A DNA stretch of 64,000 nt from Methanolinea sp. (GTDB taxonomy: Archaea > Halobacteriota > Methanomicrobia > Methanomicrobiales > Methanospirillaceae): positions 124,001 through 188,000 of the forward strand of contig JADFDO010000005.1 of the NCBI GenBank assembly GCA_018262855.1, written 5' to 3'. Numbering within the stretch: position 1 is the stretch's first letter; each line of letters opens with the position of its first letter. Position numbers and translations under genes: made by a program. Under the pieces are notes generated by a model. The model saw only the letters and a program-made list of their open reading frames with translations, was not told the origin of the DNA and searched no databases. Below, piece by piece: positions 32,734 to 42,089 of the stretch.

Positions 32734-33273
32734 AGTTGTAATATGGCATGGAAATGTAGTTAAGTTAGTGCAGGGGGGCTGCAGGGTCGATATGGAAAAA
32801 ATGGGATCCAATGTATCCGGTATTATCGGTTCATCGGGCCCAGAACCGTATTTCTAGTTCACGATGTGAACGTGATCTAGTTTCGTATATATGTATTAAA
32901 CATTAGTGTACTATGTTGTATTCGTATAACTCTAACTAAGTCATTATTATTACAGGGTATTATTTATATGCGCGTAAGTCGAGAAGGGAGAATTCCCTGT
33001 TCAAAAATAGGGTATACGGGAGTTTGGTAGGTGTGAGCGGTAAAAACCGGCATTCTTATTTTCTTTGTGGAATTGAACGCCTTCTTATTGGTTTCTTTCC
33101 AGTAATCCGACCAAAAAGGATATATTAAGCGTTCCACAAATATTGAATCATATTCCGTTAATCGGAGTATGGAGCACGGTTGAATTGCCATTCGACAGGT
33201 GTCGATGGCGAAACGTACGTGTGCATTGGATTCGAACGTTCAGGATTTGGACATGAGTAAGGAGGACAAAAAG
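32734..33273 (+). promoter_or_regulatory. Long AT-rich upstream region of the S-layer gene
   Basis: A 540-base gene-free region. Three TATA-like elements lie on the plus strand: TATATAT (32886-32892), TTTATATG (32963-32970) and GATATATTAAG (33119-33129). They may be tandem promoters for the S-layer gene; the nearest would give a leader of about 125 bases. An AAGGAGG ribosome-binding site lies at 33259-33265. No other gene is visible. Promoter use is inferred. Confidence 0.45.
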
Positions 33274-35808
33274 ATGATTAAGCGTTTTAGCCTTGCACTG
33301 ATCGCAGTAGTTGTGCTGGCTGCACTGATGCTTCCCGCATCCGCCGCAACAATTGCTGTCGTTCCGGCAGGCGGAGATGTGTTCATCGGTGAAGAGGGTC
33401 TCGATATATCTGCCGGGCTCGGAGGAGCTACCCAGATGGCATATTGGGCACCAGGCTCTTCAACATCCGATCAACCAGACTCGACTGTATCCGTAGGAAC
33501 CCCAACCAGTTTCTACGTCTCCCCGCAGCTCTTTGTGGGCAAGACCGGAACCTGGTACCAGTGGACCGGTGTCCGTGGAGCAGCCGTTATGAATGTCGTG
33601 GACCCTGCCCTCGCAGTGAAGGTCTGGGACAACACCGCGGCCAAGGATGTGACCGGCAAGTCTGTACCGCCGGGCAACTATCTGAACTTCAGGATTGAGA
33701 CCAACACCTATTCCGTCATGAGCAGGCCGAATTCAACGGGATACGTTGATGTTCGTGTGAAGACTGCCGATGGTGCAACCTATACTGCACTCTTCCAGTC
33801 AACCACCACGTCATTCGGTATCACCGGGCTCGGACCCACCAGCGACCTGTGGTACTGGAGACCCACCGCCAACGGAAACGGTTGGTTCACTGAAGCCCTT
33901 GATGCAAGCGGCGTCAGGATGTACAAAGCCGGTACCTATACCGTCTTCGCCGAGTTGAACCTGAACAAAATCAAGGACAACTACAAGGCAGCTGACGGCA
34001 CCGACTACACCGGAAAGACCATCTCAAGCACCCAGACTGTGAACATCGCAGCCTCCACTGTCAAGGTCGAGGCCAGCAAGGATGTCGTAGTCCGTGGCAA
34101 CCCGTTCTCGGTGACCATTACCGGCCAGCCGAACACCTACTACGTGATCTGGGCCAAGGGAACCGGCCAGATGACAGGTCTTGCACTTGACCAGCCCCCG
34201 ATGCTTGTTGAGAGCCAGAAAGATATTACCTCGAATGCAGCGATCGGAATGTACCAGTACGAGGGTGGCGCAAGCTACGACCTCGTTGACGATGTACCGG
34301 TCAACCCGAGTGCATACCGCTACTTCGCAGCTGCAAAGACCTCCAACAGTGGAACCATCACTGTGGGATGGGTCACTTCACAGGAAACCAAGGACAAGAA
34401 GTACACCTTCCGTGTAGAGAGGGGCCCCGGTGCAAACGCAATTACCGATGCAACCTGGCGCGACCGCCTCTATGCAGATGCATACAAGTCCGATGAGGTC
34501 GACGTCAAAGTCGAGAAGGGAACCGTGACCGTTGTCGCCGCAGGCGATGCGAGCTACTTCCTGGGCCAGGAAGTCAAGCTGACCGGTACCAACTCCGAGA
34601 CTGACACCGTCTACCTGTTCGTCACCGGTCCGAACCTCCCCTCCCAGGGTGGCAAGCTGACCGAGCCGGCACAGGGTGTCGTGAACGGGGTCGCAAGCTC
34701 CTTCACCACCACCGATGTCCTTGACGACAACACCTTCGAGTACAAGTGGCAGACCGCCAACCTGAACATCGACGCAGGTACCTACACCGTGTACGCAGTG
34801 GCAACCCCATCTGACAAGAACAACCTCGCCGACACCCAGTATGCCACCGTCTCCATCATCATAAGGAAACCGTTCGTGACCGCAGTTGCATCCCAGTCCA
34901 CCATCGCCCAGGGTGACAAGTTCTACATCCGCGGCGTTGCAGAGGGACAGCCCTCCCAGGGTGTCCAGGTCTGGATCATGGGTAAGAACTACGTGCGGGT
35001 TGACACCGAGAGCGTCAACAACGACGGAAGCTTTGAGAAGGAAATCAACCAGGGAATCACCTCTGACATGGCAGCCGGCCAGTACTTCGTGGTCGTCCAG
35101 CACCCGATGTACAACGACAGGCTCGATGTCAACCCCATGACCTACGCTGACGGCATGTATGCAGTAGGACCCTACCCGGTCGCCAACTCCAAGCTGTTCA
35201 AGCTTTCCGGAGCAGGCAGCCTGCAGGGCTCTGACGCCGCAGAGGCACTGGTCGTAGCACTCGACAACGCAATGGTTGACGATACCTACACCAAGCTGCA
35301 GTTCCTGGTCGAAGCACCCACGATCAAGTTAGCCGCCGTCACTGAGAAGGCTGTTGGTGAGAAGTTCGAGATCAAGGGAACCACCAACCTGGCCGTCGAT
35401 GACGAGGTCCTGGTCGAGGTCGTCTCTTCGTCCTTCGCACCCACTCAGAAGACACAGAGTGGCGAGTTCAGCGGTGCCACCGGCACCGTGAAGGTTGTGA
35501 AGGGAACCGAGGGCTTCAACACGTTCTCCTTCCCGGTTGACACCACCACCTTCAAGCCCGATGAGTATATCATTCAGGCCTCTGGTGTGACTGTAGACGT
35601 TACCACGACTGCACTCTTCAATGTAGTCGAGAAGCCGGTACCGACCACTGTTATCACCACTGTTGCAACCCCGGTTCAGACCACCGTTGCAACCCCCGTT
35701 CCGACTACCCCGACCCCGACCCCGAGCCCAACCGCTCCCGGATTCGGAGCCCTCGTAGCCCTGATCGGACTTGGTGCAGTGGCCTTCCTCATCGTGCGCA
35801 AGCACTGA
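33274..35808 (+). CDS. S-layer protein with PGF-CTERM sorting signal
   Basis: A protein of 844 residues. The signal peptide (MIKRFSLALIAVVVLAALML) ends near PASAA. The mature part is acidic and beta-rich with repeated segments such as TVSVGTPTSFYVSPQLFVG and repeated Thr/Tyr blocks, typical of Methanomicrobiales S-layer proteins. A Thr/Pro-rich stalk follows (residues around 785-820), then a C-terminal PGFG motif, a hydrophobic span and RKH. That tripartite tail is the PGF-CTERM signal recognised by archaeosortase A. ATG at 33274 follows AAGGAGG by eight bases; in-frame upstream codons are not used. It is probably a major cell-surface protein. Confidence 0.88.
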   Translation: MIKRFSLALIAVVVLAALMLPASAATIAVVPAGGDVFIGEEGLDISAGLGGATQMAYWAPGSSTSDQPDSTVSVGTPTSFYVSPQLFVGKTGTWYQWTGVRGAAVMNVVDPALAVKVWDNTAAKDVTGKSVPPGNYLNFRIETNTYSVMSRPNSTGYVDVRVKTADGATYTALFQSTTTSFGITGLGPTSDLWYWRPTANGNGWFTEALDASGVRMYKAGTYTVFAELNLNKIKDNYKAADGTDYTGKTISSTQTVNIAASTVKVEASKDVVVRGNPFSVTITGQPNTYYVIWAKGTGQMTGLALDQPPMLVESQKDITSNAAIGMYQYEGGASYDLVDDVPVNPSAYRYFAAAKTSNSGTITVGWVTSQETKDKKYTFRVERGPGANAITDATWRDRLYADAYKSDEVDVKVEKGTVTVVAAGDASYFLGQEVKLTGTNSETDTVYLFVTGPNLPSQGGKLTEPAQGVVNGVASSFTTTDVLDDNTFEYKWQTANLNIDAGTYTVYAVATPSDKNNLADTQYATVSIIIRKPFVTAVASQSTIAQGDKFYIRGVAEGQPSQGVQVWIMGKNYVRVDTESVNNDGSFEKEINQGITSDMAAGQYFVVVQHPMYNDRLDVNPMTYADGMYAVGPYPVANSKLFKLSGAGSLQGSDAAEALVVALDNAMVDDTYTKLQFLVEAPTIKLAAVTEKAVGEKFEIKGTTNLAVDDEVLVEVVSSSFAPTQKTQSGEFSGATGTVKVVKGTEGFNTFSFPVDTTTFKPDEYIIQASGVTVDVTTTALFNVVEKPVPTTVITTVATPVQTTVATPVPTTPTPTPSPTAPGFGALVALIGLGAVAFLIVRKH

Positions 35809-35823
35809 ACACCAAAACCTACC

Positions 35824-35829
35824 TTTTTT
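35824..35829 (+). terminator. Oligo-T terminator after the S-layer gene
   Basis: A CCTTTTTTC tract lies 16 bases after the S-layer stop codon, well placed for archaeal transcript termination. No hairpin was seen. Confidence 0.4.
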
Positions 35830-36049
35830 CTGGAATTTCCTTTCAGGGAAGAATTATCGCTGATTCCCTGTTGTTTTGGGTTTTAAAAGCAGTTATGCTC
35901 GCCAAATTGCCAGACGGGCATGGCAGAAACCAATTATAGGATACGCCGCCAACGTATCTACTGCCAGACGCGGCATCCAAGGATCGATTTGTGGGGACTC
36001 CTTAAAAGGATGGAAGGATGCGCCTGCGACCTGCCCGGAGACAGACCAT

Positions 36050-37579
36050 ATGAAGCTTACAGCCAAGCTGGTAGATATCGGCACACGGGAAGTCCTCATG
36101 CATATCGAGGACTCGAGAAATATTGGAGTGCTCCCCGGCGATCGGGTACAGATCATCAACGAAGCGACGGGTATATCCGTTGCCGCGTTTATCGATACAA
36201 CTCCTACCCTCCTTCCCCAGGGGACGATCGGCATCTACCAGGTCACCAACACGCGACTCCGGATCGTCGATGGAGTGTCCGTTGAGGTCAGGAAAGCAGA
36301 GAGGCCAATTACCCTCGATTATATCAAGAAGAAGATGGATGGGGAGCACCTTTCAAAGGATGAGACGCATGCCATCATCAGGGATGTCGTCTCAGACAAC
36401 CTGTCCCCCGCGGAACTTACCGCATACATTACAGCCTGTTATATTAACGGGATGGACATGGATGAGGTCGAACATCTCACCCGGGCGATGGTGGATACCG
36501 GTGAGCGGCTTACCTTCCATTCCCATCCTATCGTTGACAAGCATTCCATAGGAGGGGTCCCGGGGAACAAGATCTCTCTTCTCGTTGTCCCGATTATCGC
36601 CGCGAGTGGTCTCAAGATTCCGAAAACCAGTTCCCGTGCGATAACAGGAGCAGGGGGAACCGCAGACCTTATGGAAGTGCTTGCCCCCGTCGATTTTTCA
36701 GCCGGGGAAGTCCAGCGGATGACCGACAAGATAGGCGGGGTGATCGTGTGGGGTGGTGCCACGAACATTGCACCTGCTGATGACAAGATCATCATCCAGG
36801 AGTATCCCTTCCGGATTGATGCCAGGGGTCAGATGCTTGCCAGTGTTATGGCCAAGAAGTATGCAGTCGGAGCAGACCTCGTGGTGATCGATATTCCCGT
36901 CGGGGCCCATACAAAGGTGGCCACTGTCCAGGAAGGGAGAAAGATGGCCCGTGAATTCATCGACCTCGGTGAACGCCTCCATATGCAGGTAGAGTGTGCC
37001 ATAACTTACGGGGACTCTCCGGTTGGACGGAGTATAGGGCCGAACCTCGAGGTGATGGAGGCTCTCCGGATCCTTGAAGGAGGCGAGATCCCGGGGTCGC
37101 TCCTCCAGAAGAGCCTGGCCATTGCGGGGATTTCACTCGAGATGTCGGGAAAAGCAGCCAAGGGAATGGGAGCCCAGATGGCATCGGAAATCCTGAAAAA
37201 AGGCGACGCACTCAAGAAATTTCTCCAGATCATTGAGATCCAGGGTGGCGATCCGAAGATTAAGTCCGATGATATAGAGCCTGGCAAGCACAGGTTTGTG
37301 GTCAATGCCCCGGTTTCAGGCTATGTGATCGAGATGAACAATAAGTCCCTGATAAGCCTTGCAAGGACTGCAGGGGCACCTCATGACCGGGGTGCCGGAA
37401 TCCTTCTCCATGCCAAGAAGGGAAGCAGGGTGGAAAAGGGGGCACCGATCTTTACGATCTTTGCTGACCGGAGCTGGAGGCTCCAGAAGGCGATAGAGGA
37501 AGGCAGGCAGCTGATGCCGGTGCTCGTTGAGGGTATGCTTCTCGATAGGGTTCCCCGTGAGGAGACGCGCTGGGGATAG
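36050..37579 (+). CDS. deoA: AMP phosphorylase (archaeal DeoA-like)
   Basis: A 509-residue enzyme matching archaeal AMP phosphorylase. It releases adenine from AMP to give ribose 1,5-bisphosphate, which enters the isomerase/type III RuBisCO pathway. An N-terminal extension domain (residues 1-85) is followed by the thymidine-phosphorylase core: [13 protein letters not shown] with the phosphate-binding loop, [32 protein letters not shown] and a C-terminal lobe with [14 protein letters not shown]. The ATG at 36050 follows CGGAG and gives a family-typical length. An A/T-rich TTTTAAAA (35881-35888) may be the promoter. Confidence 0.93.
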   Translation: MKLTAKLVDIGTREVLMHIEDSRNIGVLPGDRVQIINEATGISVAAFIDTTPTLLPQGTIGIYQVTNTRLRIVDGVSVEVRKAERPITLDYIKKKMDGEHLSKDETHAIIRDVVSDNLSPAELTAYITACYINGMDMDEVEHLTRAMVDTGERLTFHSHPIVDKHSIGGVPGNKISLLVVPIIAASGLKIPKTSSRAITGAGGTADLMEVLAPVDFSAGEVQRMTDKIGGVIVWGGATNIAPADDKIIIQEYPFRIDARGQMLASVMAKKYAVGADLVVIDIPVGAHTKVATVQEGRKMAREFIDLGERLHMQVECAITYGDSPVGRSIGPNLEVMEALRILEGGEIPGSLLQKSLAIAGISLEMSGKAAKGMGAQMASEILKKGDALKKFLQIIEIQGGDPKIKSDDIEPGKHRFVVNAPVSGYVIEMNNKSLISLARTAGAPHDRGAGILLHAKKGSRVEKGAPIFTIFADRSWRLQKAIEEGRQLMPVLVEGMLLDRVPREETRWG

Positions 37580-37665
37580 CGCTGCCTTCGGGAGTATTCC
37601 CTGAATAATCTGGACACTCCCGCCTTATCCTGGCAGCACCATACATTCAAGGCAGGATCATTCCC

Positions 37666-37671
37666 TTTTTT
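37666..37671 (+). terminator. Oligo-T terminator after the AMP phosphorylase gene
   Basis: TTCCCTTTTTTATTTTTC, about 85 bases past the stop, contains a T6 and a T5 run. It may end transcription before the next gene. Position-based inference. Confidence 0.3.
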
Positions 37672-37739
37672 ATTTTTCAACGCTGGTTTCCAGGCGTTCT
37701 ACCAATGCACTAATAATGAGAAAACGCGGATATACAAAT

Positions 37740-39131
37740 ATGCGAAGAACCTGGACCTGCGTAGTCATTGTGCTCCTCGCCCTGTTTCTCTTTACTGTAA
37801 CTGCAGCCGGAGTGACGGTGCTGGTGAATGTCTACGAAAAGGAAGGTAACATCACGCCTCTTTCCAGTGCATCGCTGTACGCAAACGGTGCACTGGTAGG
37901 AAAGACGAATGACGAGGGTAGCATTGAATTCACCCACCCGGATACGGAGAATGTTGGGATACTCGTCCAGAAACTAGGATATTCTCCATGGGAAGGTGAG
38001 ATAGGGGGGAATACCACGTCGCTCGTCGTGGAGATGACCCGAAAGAAGGTCCCCCTCATCGTGCAGGTCTATGACACTGATACGATGACACCAATACCAG
38101 GGGCAAAGGTGAGCATAAAGGACAATAGCTGGGAAAATACCACATCGACGGGCAGCATCGGGATAGCATCATGGAATATAACGGTTGAATCTGTGTATAA
38201 TGTCAGGGTAGAGGTACCAAACTACCATGGTTTCAGTTCCCAGGTTGAGGTGGGGCTCGAGCAGAAGACGGTCCAGGCCTTGCTCTTTCGAGATGACCGG
38301 TTCTCAGTTATTGTGAAGGATGGTGGGGGCGACTCTCCCCTTCCAGGTGCCACCGTTCTCGTGGACGGTGTCAATAAAGGTGTCACTGACCTGAAAGGGA
38401 TCGTTATCCTTGCATTGCCCCGGGAGAAAGTCTACACGATACTGGTGCGGTTGGAGGGATATGAAGATTACAACCAGCAGCAGATAGTCGGGAAAGACCA
38501 GGCATTCATCACTGTTTCGCTCAGGAAAACTCCATACAGTGTGTTTTTATCGGTGTATAATGAGGAGAAAGATCCAGTCGAAGGTGCATCGGTGTACCTG
38601 AATGGTGCCAAACAGGGGACCACCAGCAGGTACGGACGATTGCAGTTAACCAATCTCACGTTTGGCAATTATTCCCTCGAGATAAGGGATCCGGGCTATG
38701 TCACTCTCCGTCAGTCATTGCAGGTCTCCGCACAGGGAGAAGATATCCCGGTTGAACTGGGGTACCAGCATCTCAACGTTTCTGTAAAAACCCTCGAGGG
38801 AGGGTCAGTCCCCGTCTCCGGAGTGAAAATTTTCATCAACGGTCAGGAGAACGGTCAGACAGATGGGGAAGGGACGCTTCCCGTCAGTTTGAGGCTGAAC
38901 ATATCCTATGAATTCTCAGCTGAGAAACCAGGGTACAATCCAGTCAGGGTTGTGAAGAATGTGACATCGTTCAATGAGACCGGTCCCCTGCTCATCCCCA
39001 TGGAAAGAAGCATTGATTGGTTCCTGATCGGAATACTGTGTGCTGTTGTTGCTGCAGCGGGTCTTGCAGGAGTCATTTTCTGGAAGAGGAGAGGTACTGG
39101 AAGATTGCATGGACGCGGAAGGGGTCTTTGA
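37740..39131 (+). CDS. Surface protein with five carboxypeptidase-regulatory-like repeats
   Basis: A protein of 463 residues. A signal peptide (RRTWTCVVIVLLALFLFTVT) is followed by five tandem beta-sandwich repeats of 70-80 residues. Each repeat has a pattern like PLPGATVLVDGVNKGVTDLKG and ends in LEGYEDY- or LGYSPWEG-like glycine-tyrosine motifs (PEGA/carboxypeptidase regulatory-like type). A C-terminal membrane anchor (WFLIGILCAVVAAAGLAGVIFW) ends in KRRGTGRLHGRGRG. It lacks a PGF-CTERM signal, unlike the S-layer protein. ATG at 37740 fits the signal peptide; ATG at 37716 is an alternative. It is probably an adhesin or envelope structural protein; the binding partner is unknown. Confidence 0.75.
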   Translation: MRRTWTCVVIVLLALFLFTVTAAGVTVLVNVYEKEGNITPLSSASLYANGALVGKTNDEGSIEFTHPDTENVGILVQKLGYSPWEGEIGGNTTSLVVEMTRKKVPLIVQVYDTDTMTPIPGAKVSIKDNSWENTTSTGSIGIASWNITVESVYNVRVEVPNYHGFSSQVEVGLEQKTVQALLFRDDRFSVIVKDGGGDSPLPGATVLVDGVNKGVTDLKGIVILALPREKVYTILVRLEGYEDYNQQQIVGKDQAFITVSLRKTPYSVFLSVYNEEKDPVEGASVYLNGAKQGTTSRYGRLQLTNLTFGNYSLEIRDPGYVTLRQSLQVSAQGEDIPVELGYQHLNVSVKTLEGGSVPVSGVKIFINGQENGQTDGEGTLPVSLRLNISYEFSAEKPGYNPVRVVKNVTSFNETGPLLIPMERSIDWFLIGILCAVVAAAGLAGVIFWKRRGTGRLHGRGRGL

Positions 39132-39310
39132 TGCAGGGGTGAAAAGATACAATGCTGAATTTTCTCTACCTGAATTTTTCCGGATACCTCCCGGGAGTAA
39201 GAGGAGACCAAATCCCCGTTTTTTACAACACGAACCGTGGAATCTCTGGATATGCCGGGAGATCGTTCACAATCCAGATCAGACTGTGAGTGCAATCCCC
39301 CGTGATAAAG

Positions 39311-39382
39311 CGGACCCAGCGGGAATCGAACCCGCGTCCTTGGGTCCGAAGCCCAAGAGGATATCCTCTACCCCATGGATCC
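39311..39382 (-). tRNA. tRNA-Arg (TCG anticodon)
   Basis: A 72-base cloverleaf on the minus strand. The acceptor stem is GGATCCA/TGGGTCC with one T-G wobble. The anticodon stem-loop is TTGGG-CTTCGGA-CCCAA with anticodon TCG, and the T-arm is GCGGG-TTCGATT-CCCGC. The discriminator is G. Confidence 0.93.
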
Positions 39383-39439
39383 GTCACAGGCATTGGCAGG
39401 ATAACCTATTAAGCGTTTTCTGTGGTAATTATCTGTACG

Positions 39440-39877
39440 ATGATCCTGTCGTCATCCGAGATTACCAGGCGCCTTAAGAATAACGTGGATGAGGGGGATC
39501 TGGTCATTGATCCATACAGCATCGAATGCCAGCAGCCTGCATCCTATGACCTGAGAGTTGGCGGTGATTTTGTCCTCCCTCCAGGAATATGCACTCTCGT
39601 GAATTCCCTGGAGAGAGTTGAACTTCCATCTGATCTTGCCGCAACATTACGATGCCGCTCTTCCTATGGGAGAAGGGGTGTTCTTATCACAGCGGGTTTT
39701 GTGGATCCAGGTTTTCGTGGCCAGCTGACGCTCTGCCTGGTCAATATGGGTTCCGAGCATCTCACGATAAGGAAATACGAACGGGTGGTCCAGATGATCC
39801 TGCATCAGGTTACGGATGGAGAGGACCAGTATTGCGGAAGGTACCAGGACAGCACAGGAGTAATTGGGGCGAGATGA
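39440..39877 (+). CDS. dCTP deaminase/dUTPase-like protein lacking the deaminase glutamate
   Basis: A protein of 145 residues of the Dcd/dUTPase fold. Seen: MILSSSEI at the start, PASYDLRVGGDF, LRCRSSYGRRGV, AGFVDPGFRGQLTLCLVN and the C-terminal RYQDSTGVIGAR. In dCTP deaminases the segment reads G-x-I-T-L-E-L and the glutamate is catalytic; here it is TLCL, with cysteine in that place. The protein is also shorter than usual dCTP deaminases (about 170-200). It may act as dUTPase only, or on another nucleotide. ATG at 39440 was chosen; the gene may be leaderless. The next gene begins directly at its stop codon. Confidence 0.8.
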   Translation: MILSSSEITRRLKNNVDEGDLVIDPYSIECQQPASYDLRVGGDFVLPPGICTLVNSLERVELPSDLAATLRCRSSYGRRGVLITAGFVDPGFRGQLTLCLVNMGSEHLTIRKYERVVQMILHQVTDGEDQYCGRYQDSTGVIGAR

Positions 39878-40825
39878 ATGATCCGGACTGAACGAAAATA
39901 TATCGAGATTCTGCGTATACTCAAAGAACACCGGGAACCGCTGGGCGCAAAACGCCTCTCAGAGATGATGGCCGAACGCGGGTTCGTCCTAAGCAATCGT
40001 GCAGTGCAGTATTACCTCCGGTACCTTGATGATGTGGGGTTCACTGAGAAGATCGGGAACACGGGCCGGATCCTCACTCCATTCGGGCTTGAAGAGACAG
40101 AGAGTGCCCTTGTCGGGGACAGGATAGGGTTCATCATCTCCAAGCTCGAGCGCCTTGCGTTCCGGAGCACATTCGATCCCGATACCAGCACAGGGGATAT
40201 TGTCTACAATCTCTCCATCGTACCTGAAGAACGCCTCCCGGATGCACTCATGGCATTCGATGAAGTGAAAACAGCCCGTTGCGGGTTTTTTTCCGGTTAC
40301 CGTGTCATCGACCGGGACCCCCGCATCCCCCCCGGCAGTTCGGGGATCATGACAGTCTGCAGCATCACCATGGACGGGGTATTCCAGCGCAGGGGTATAC
40401 CAGTGAGGATGGCGTATGGAGGCCGCCTGGCCATCCAGCACGGAGAAGCGACCCGGTTCGTCGATCTGATCGGATACCGCGGGACCACCATCGACCCCCT
40501 CCAACTCTTCATCTCCGCAGGGCTTACTTCATTCTCATCGCTTGTCTCGAGCGGATCGGGGACTGTGCTTGCGAATGTCCGCGAGATCCCCGCACTGGCT
40601 GAGGGGAATGCCCGCGAGGTGTCTGCACAGATGAAGAGAGCGGGTTTTGTGTTCCCTGTGGGAATGGGAACGTCTGTATTCAACCTTGTCACGGACCCTT
40701 ACCGTCTCTCTATCGTGGCATTCTCCGGGATGAATTATATCGCAAACACCTTTGAGAAAGGTATTCCCATCAGTACAGAGATCGGTGCTGGAAATATCCC
40801 ATTCTCCCGGATCCTCCAGGAATGA
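39878..40825 (+). CDS. NrpR-type transcriptional regulator, single regulatory domain
   Basis: A 315-residue protein. Residues 1-65 form a winged helix-turn-helix (KYIEILRILKEHREPLGAKRLSEMM, then NRAVQYYLRYLDDVGF). Residues 80-310 match the NrpR/DUF128 domain (IVPEERLPDALMAFDEV, IPPGSSGIMTVCSITMDG, YGGRLAIQHGE, YRGTTIDPLQLFISAG, GMGTSVFNLVTDPYRLSIVAFSGMN). NrpR represses nitrogen-assimilation genes in methanogens and responds to 2-oxoglutarate. Several species have one or two NrpR domains; this has one with its own HTH. It begins right at the dcd-like stop (TGAATG), so the two are likely co-translated. Confidence 0.88.
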   Translation: MIRTERKYIEILRILKEHREPLGAKRLSEMMAERGFVLSNRAVQYYLRYLDDVGFTEKIGNTGRILTPFGLEETESALVGDRIGFIISKLERLAFRSTFDPDTSTGDIVYNLSIVPEERLPDALMAFDEVKTARCGFFSGYRVIDRDPRIPPGSSGIMTVCSITMDGVFQRRGIPVRMAYGGRLAIQHGEATRFVDLIGYRGTTIDPLQLFISAGLTSFSSLVSSGSGTVLANVREIPALAEGNAREVSAQMKRAGFVFPVGMGTSVFNLVTDPYRLSIVAFSGMNYIANTFEKGIPISTEIGAGNIPFSRILQE

Positions 40826-40871
40826 CCGGGGTACCTTTCATCTTTCTACGGGAATAGGGGTCCGCGAGTAT

Positions 40872-42089
40872 TTATTGGATAATTGTGGTATCATCAGGAT
40901 CGGCTCCCTGGTCTGCGCCAGAGCTCTTATCACCGACTCCCCGCACACGGTTACGTATCGCCCTGATTTCTTCAACCCTGGGGAGGGTTTCCATTCCTGC
41001 GAGAATGATGAAGATACCAAGAAAGCGGCTCCCTTTTACAGGATAGTCTCCCGATCTCATCTCCAGCCCGGCAATGGTCCGATCAATCCATTTTCTCACG
41101 GTCATGAATCCTTTCATGGACATCTCATGGGATGGGCCGGTGATCAGGATAAGCGCTTTTCTCGCATTTTCCAGCTCCGCAGGGGCTGACATCTCATCGA
41201 ACACGGCTCTTTTTGCGAGGGTCACCACCCTTGAAGCTTTCAGGTGCTGATCATCCACCGCAGGTTTCCCCGGACGGAGCCGGGAGATAAATTCAAGGGA
41301 TCCCTGTTCCGCGACCTCGTCACGCGCGTACCCGATGGTGATAAGGCCCATACCCTCTATCGTGTTCAGAATCTCGCCGGCATCGAGCACAACCTGTGGC
41401 AGATCCAGGGGCTCTTTCTCAGAATATTCGCCAGCCCTGAACAGGAGAGTGATCCGACGTGCTATGAGTTCATTCATGCCAGAAAAAAATCGATCTGTCG
41501 CGGATACAGGAGGGGGTGGAACAGCCCTCCTCTGAATCAGGCCCGCAAAATCACCCGGCCGCAAGGGATACTCATCGAATTTCATGAGTGCTTCCTTTCC
41601 CCTCCAGGACTCGTTATCAAAGAGGATTACCCCGTCAAGAACGGCAAGCAGACCATCGAGCTGATCTGCCGCAATACTTGCACGTTCGTCCCCTTCACGG
41701 CGACAGGGGAGCGTGCAGAGGCCGAAGATGGGTTCGCTGACAGACTTTTTGAGGTGAACCGCCAGTTGGGAGGCGGTCCCGCCCAGCGTCCCGCCAAGTC
41801 CCATGCACAGGAAAAGAGCATCGATATCCCCGTCGTCCATGGACTGGAGTTTCGTGAGTATCTCATCAGAGGGCAGATGGGATGCGAGATCTCCATGATG
41901 GGATATATCCAGGGGCTGGAAGAAGATCCTCTGGTCAGGAGGCACAACCTGGAGTGAATTCAGCAATTCTGCATCATTGTCCACCGCGATCCCATTGATG
42001 CAGTGGTATGGATTTTTGAGATCGTGAGCATGCAGCTGGTCAGTTATCCTGCAGCCCGCTCCGCCCAATCCAACGGTGAGTATTCGCAT
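40872..42089 (-). CDS. Divergent tubulin/FtsZ-superfamily protein, CetZ-like
   Basis: A 405-residue protein. The N-terminal VGLGGAGCRI (residues 6-15) and a later LFDNESW are like CetZ proteins of archaea. The usual tubulin signature GGGTGSG is changed to GLGGTLGGTA around residue 97-106. The GTPase-like half is followed by a second alpha/beta half, and the last 25 residues are acidic and probably disordered. CetZ proteins affect cell shape and motility in haloarchaea. Whether this variant binds GTP or polymerises is unclear. It converges with the NrpR-type gene. Confidence 0.78.
   Translation of the reverse strand: MRILTVGLGGAGCRITDQLHAHDLKNPYHCINGIAVDNDAELLNSLQVVPPDQRIFFQPLDISHHGDLASHLPSDEILTKLQSMDDGDIDALFLCMGLGGTLGGTASQLAVHLKKSVSEPIFGLCTLPCRREGDERASIAADQLDGLLAVLDGVILFDNESWRGKEALMKFDEYPLRPGDFAGLIQRRAVPPPPVSATDRFFSGMNELIARRITLLFRAGEYSEKEPLDLPQVVLDAGEILNTIEGMGLITIGYARDEVAEQGSLEFISRLRPGKPAVDDQHLKASRVVTLAKRAVFDEMSAPAELENARKALILITGPSHEMSMKGFMTVRKWIDRTIAGLEMRSGDYPVKGSRFLGIFIILAGMETLPRVEEIRAIRNRVRGVGDKSSGADQGADPDDTTIIQ

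Noticed and set aside
35876-36049. Upstream extension of the AMP phosphorylase frame.
   Set aside because: A family-typical start (MKLTAKLVD) lies at 36050, and the extension has no conserved features.
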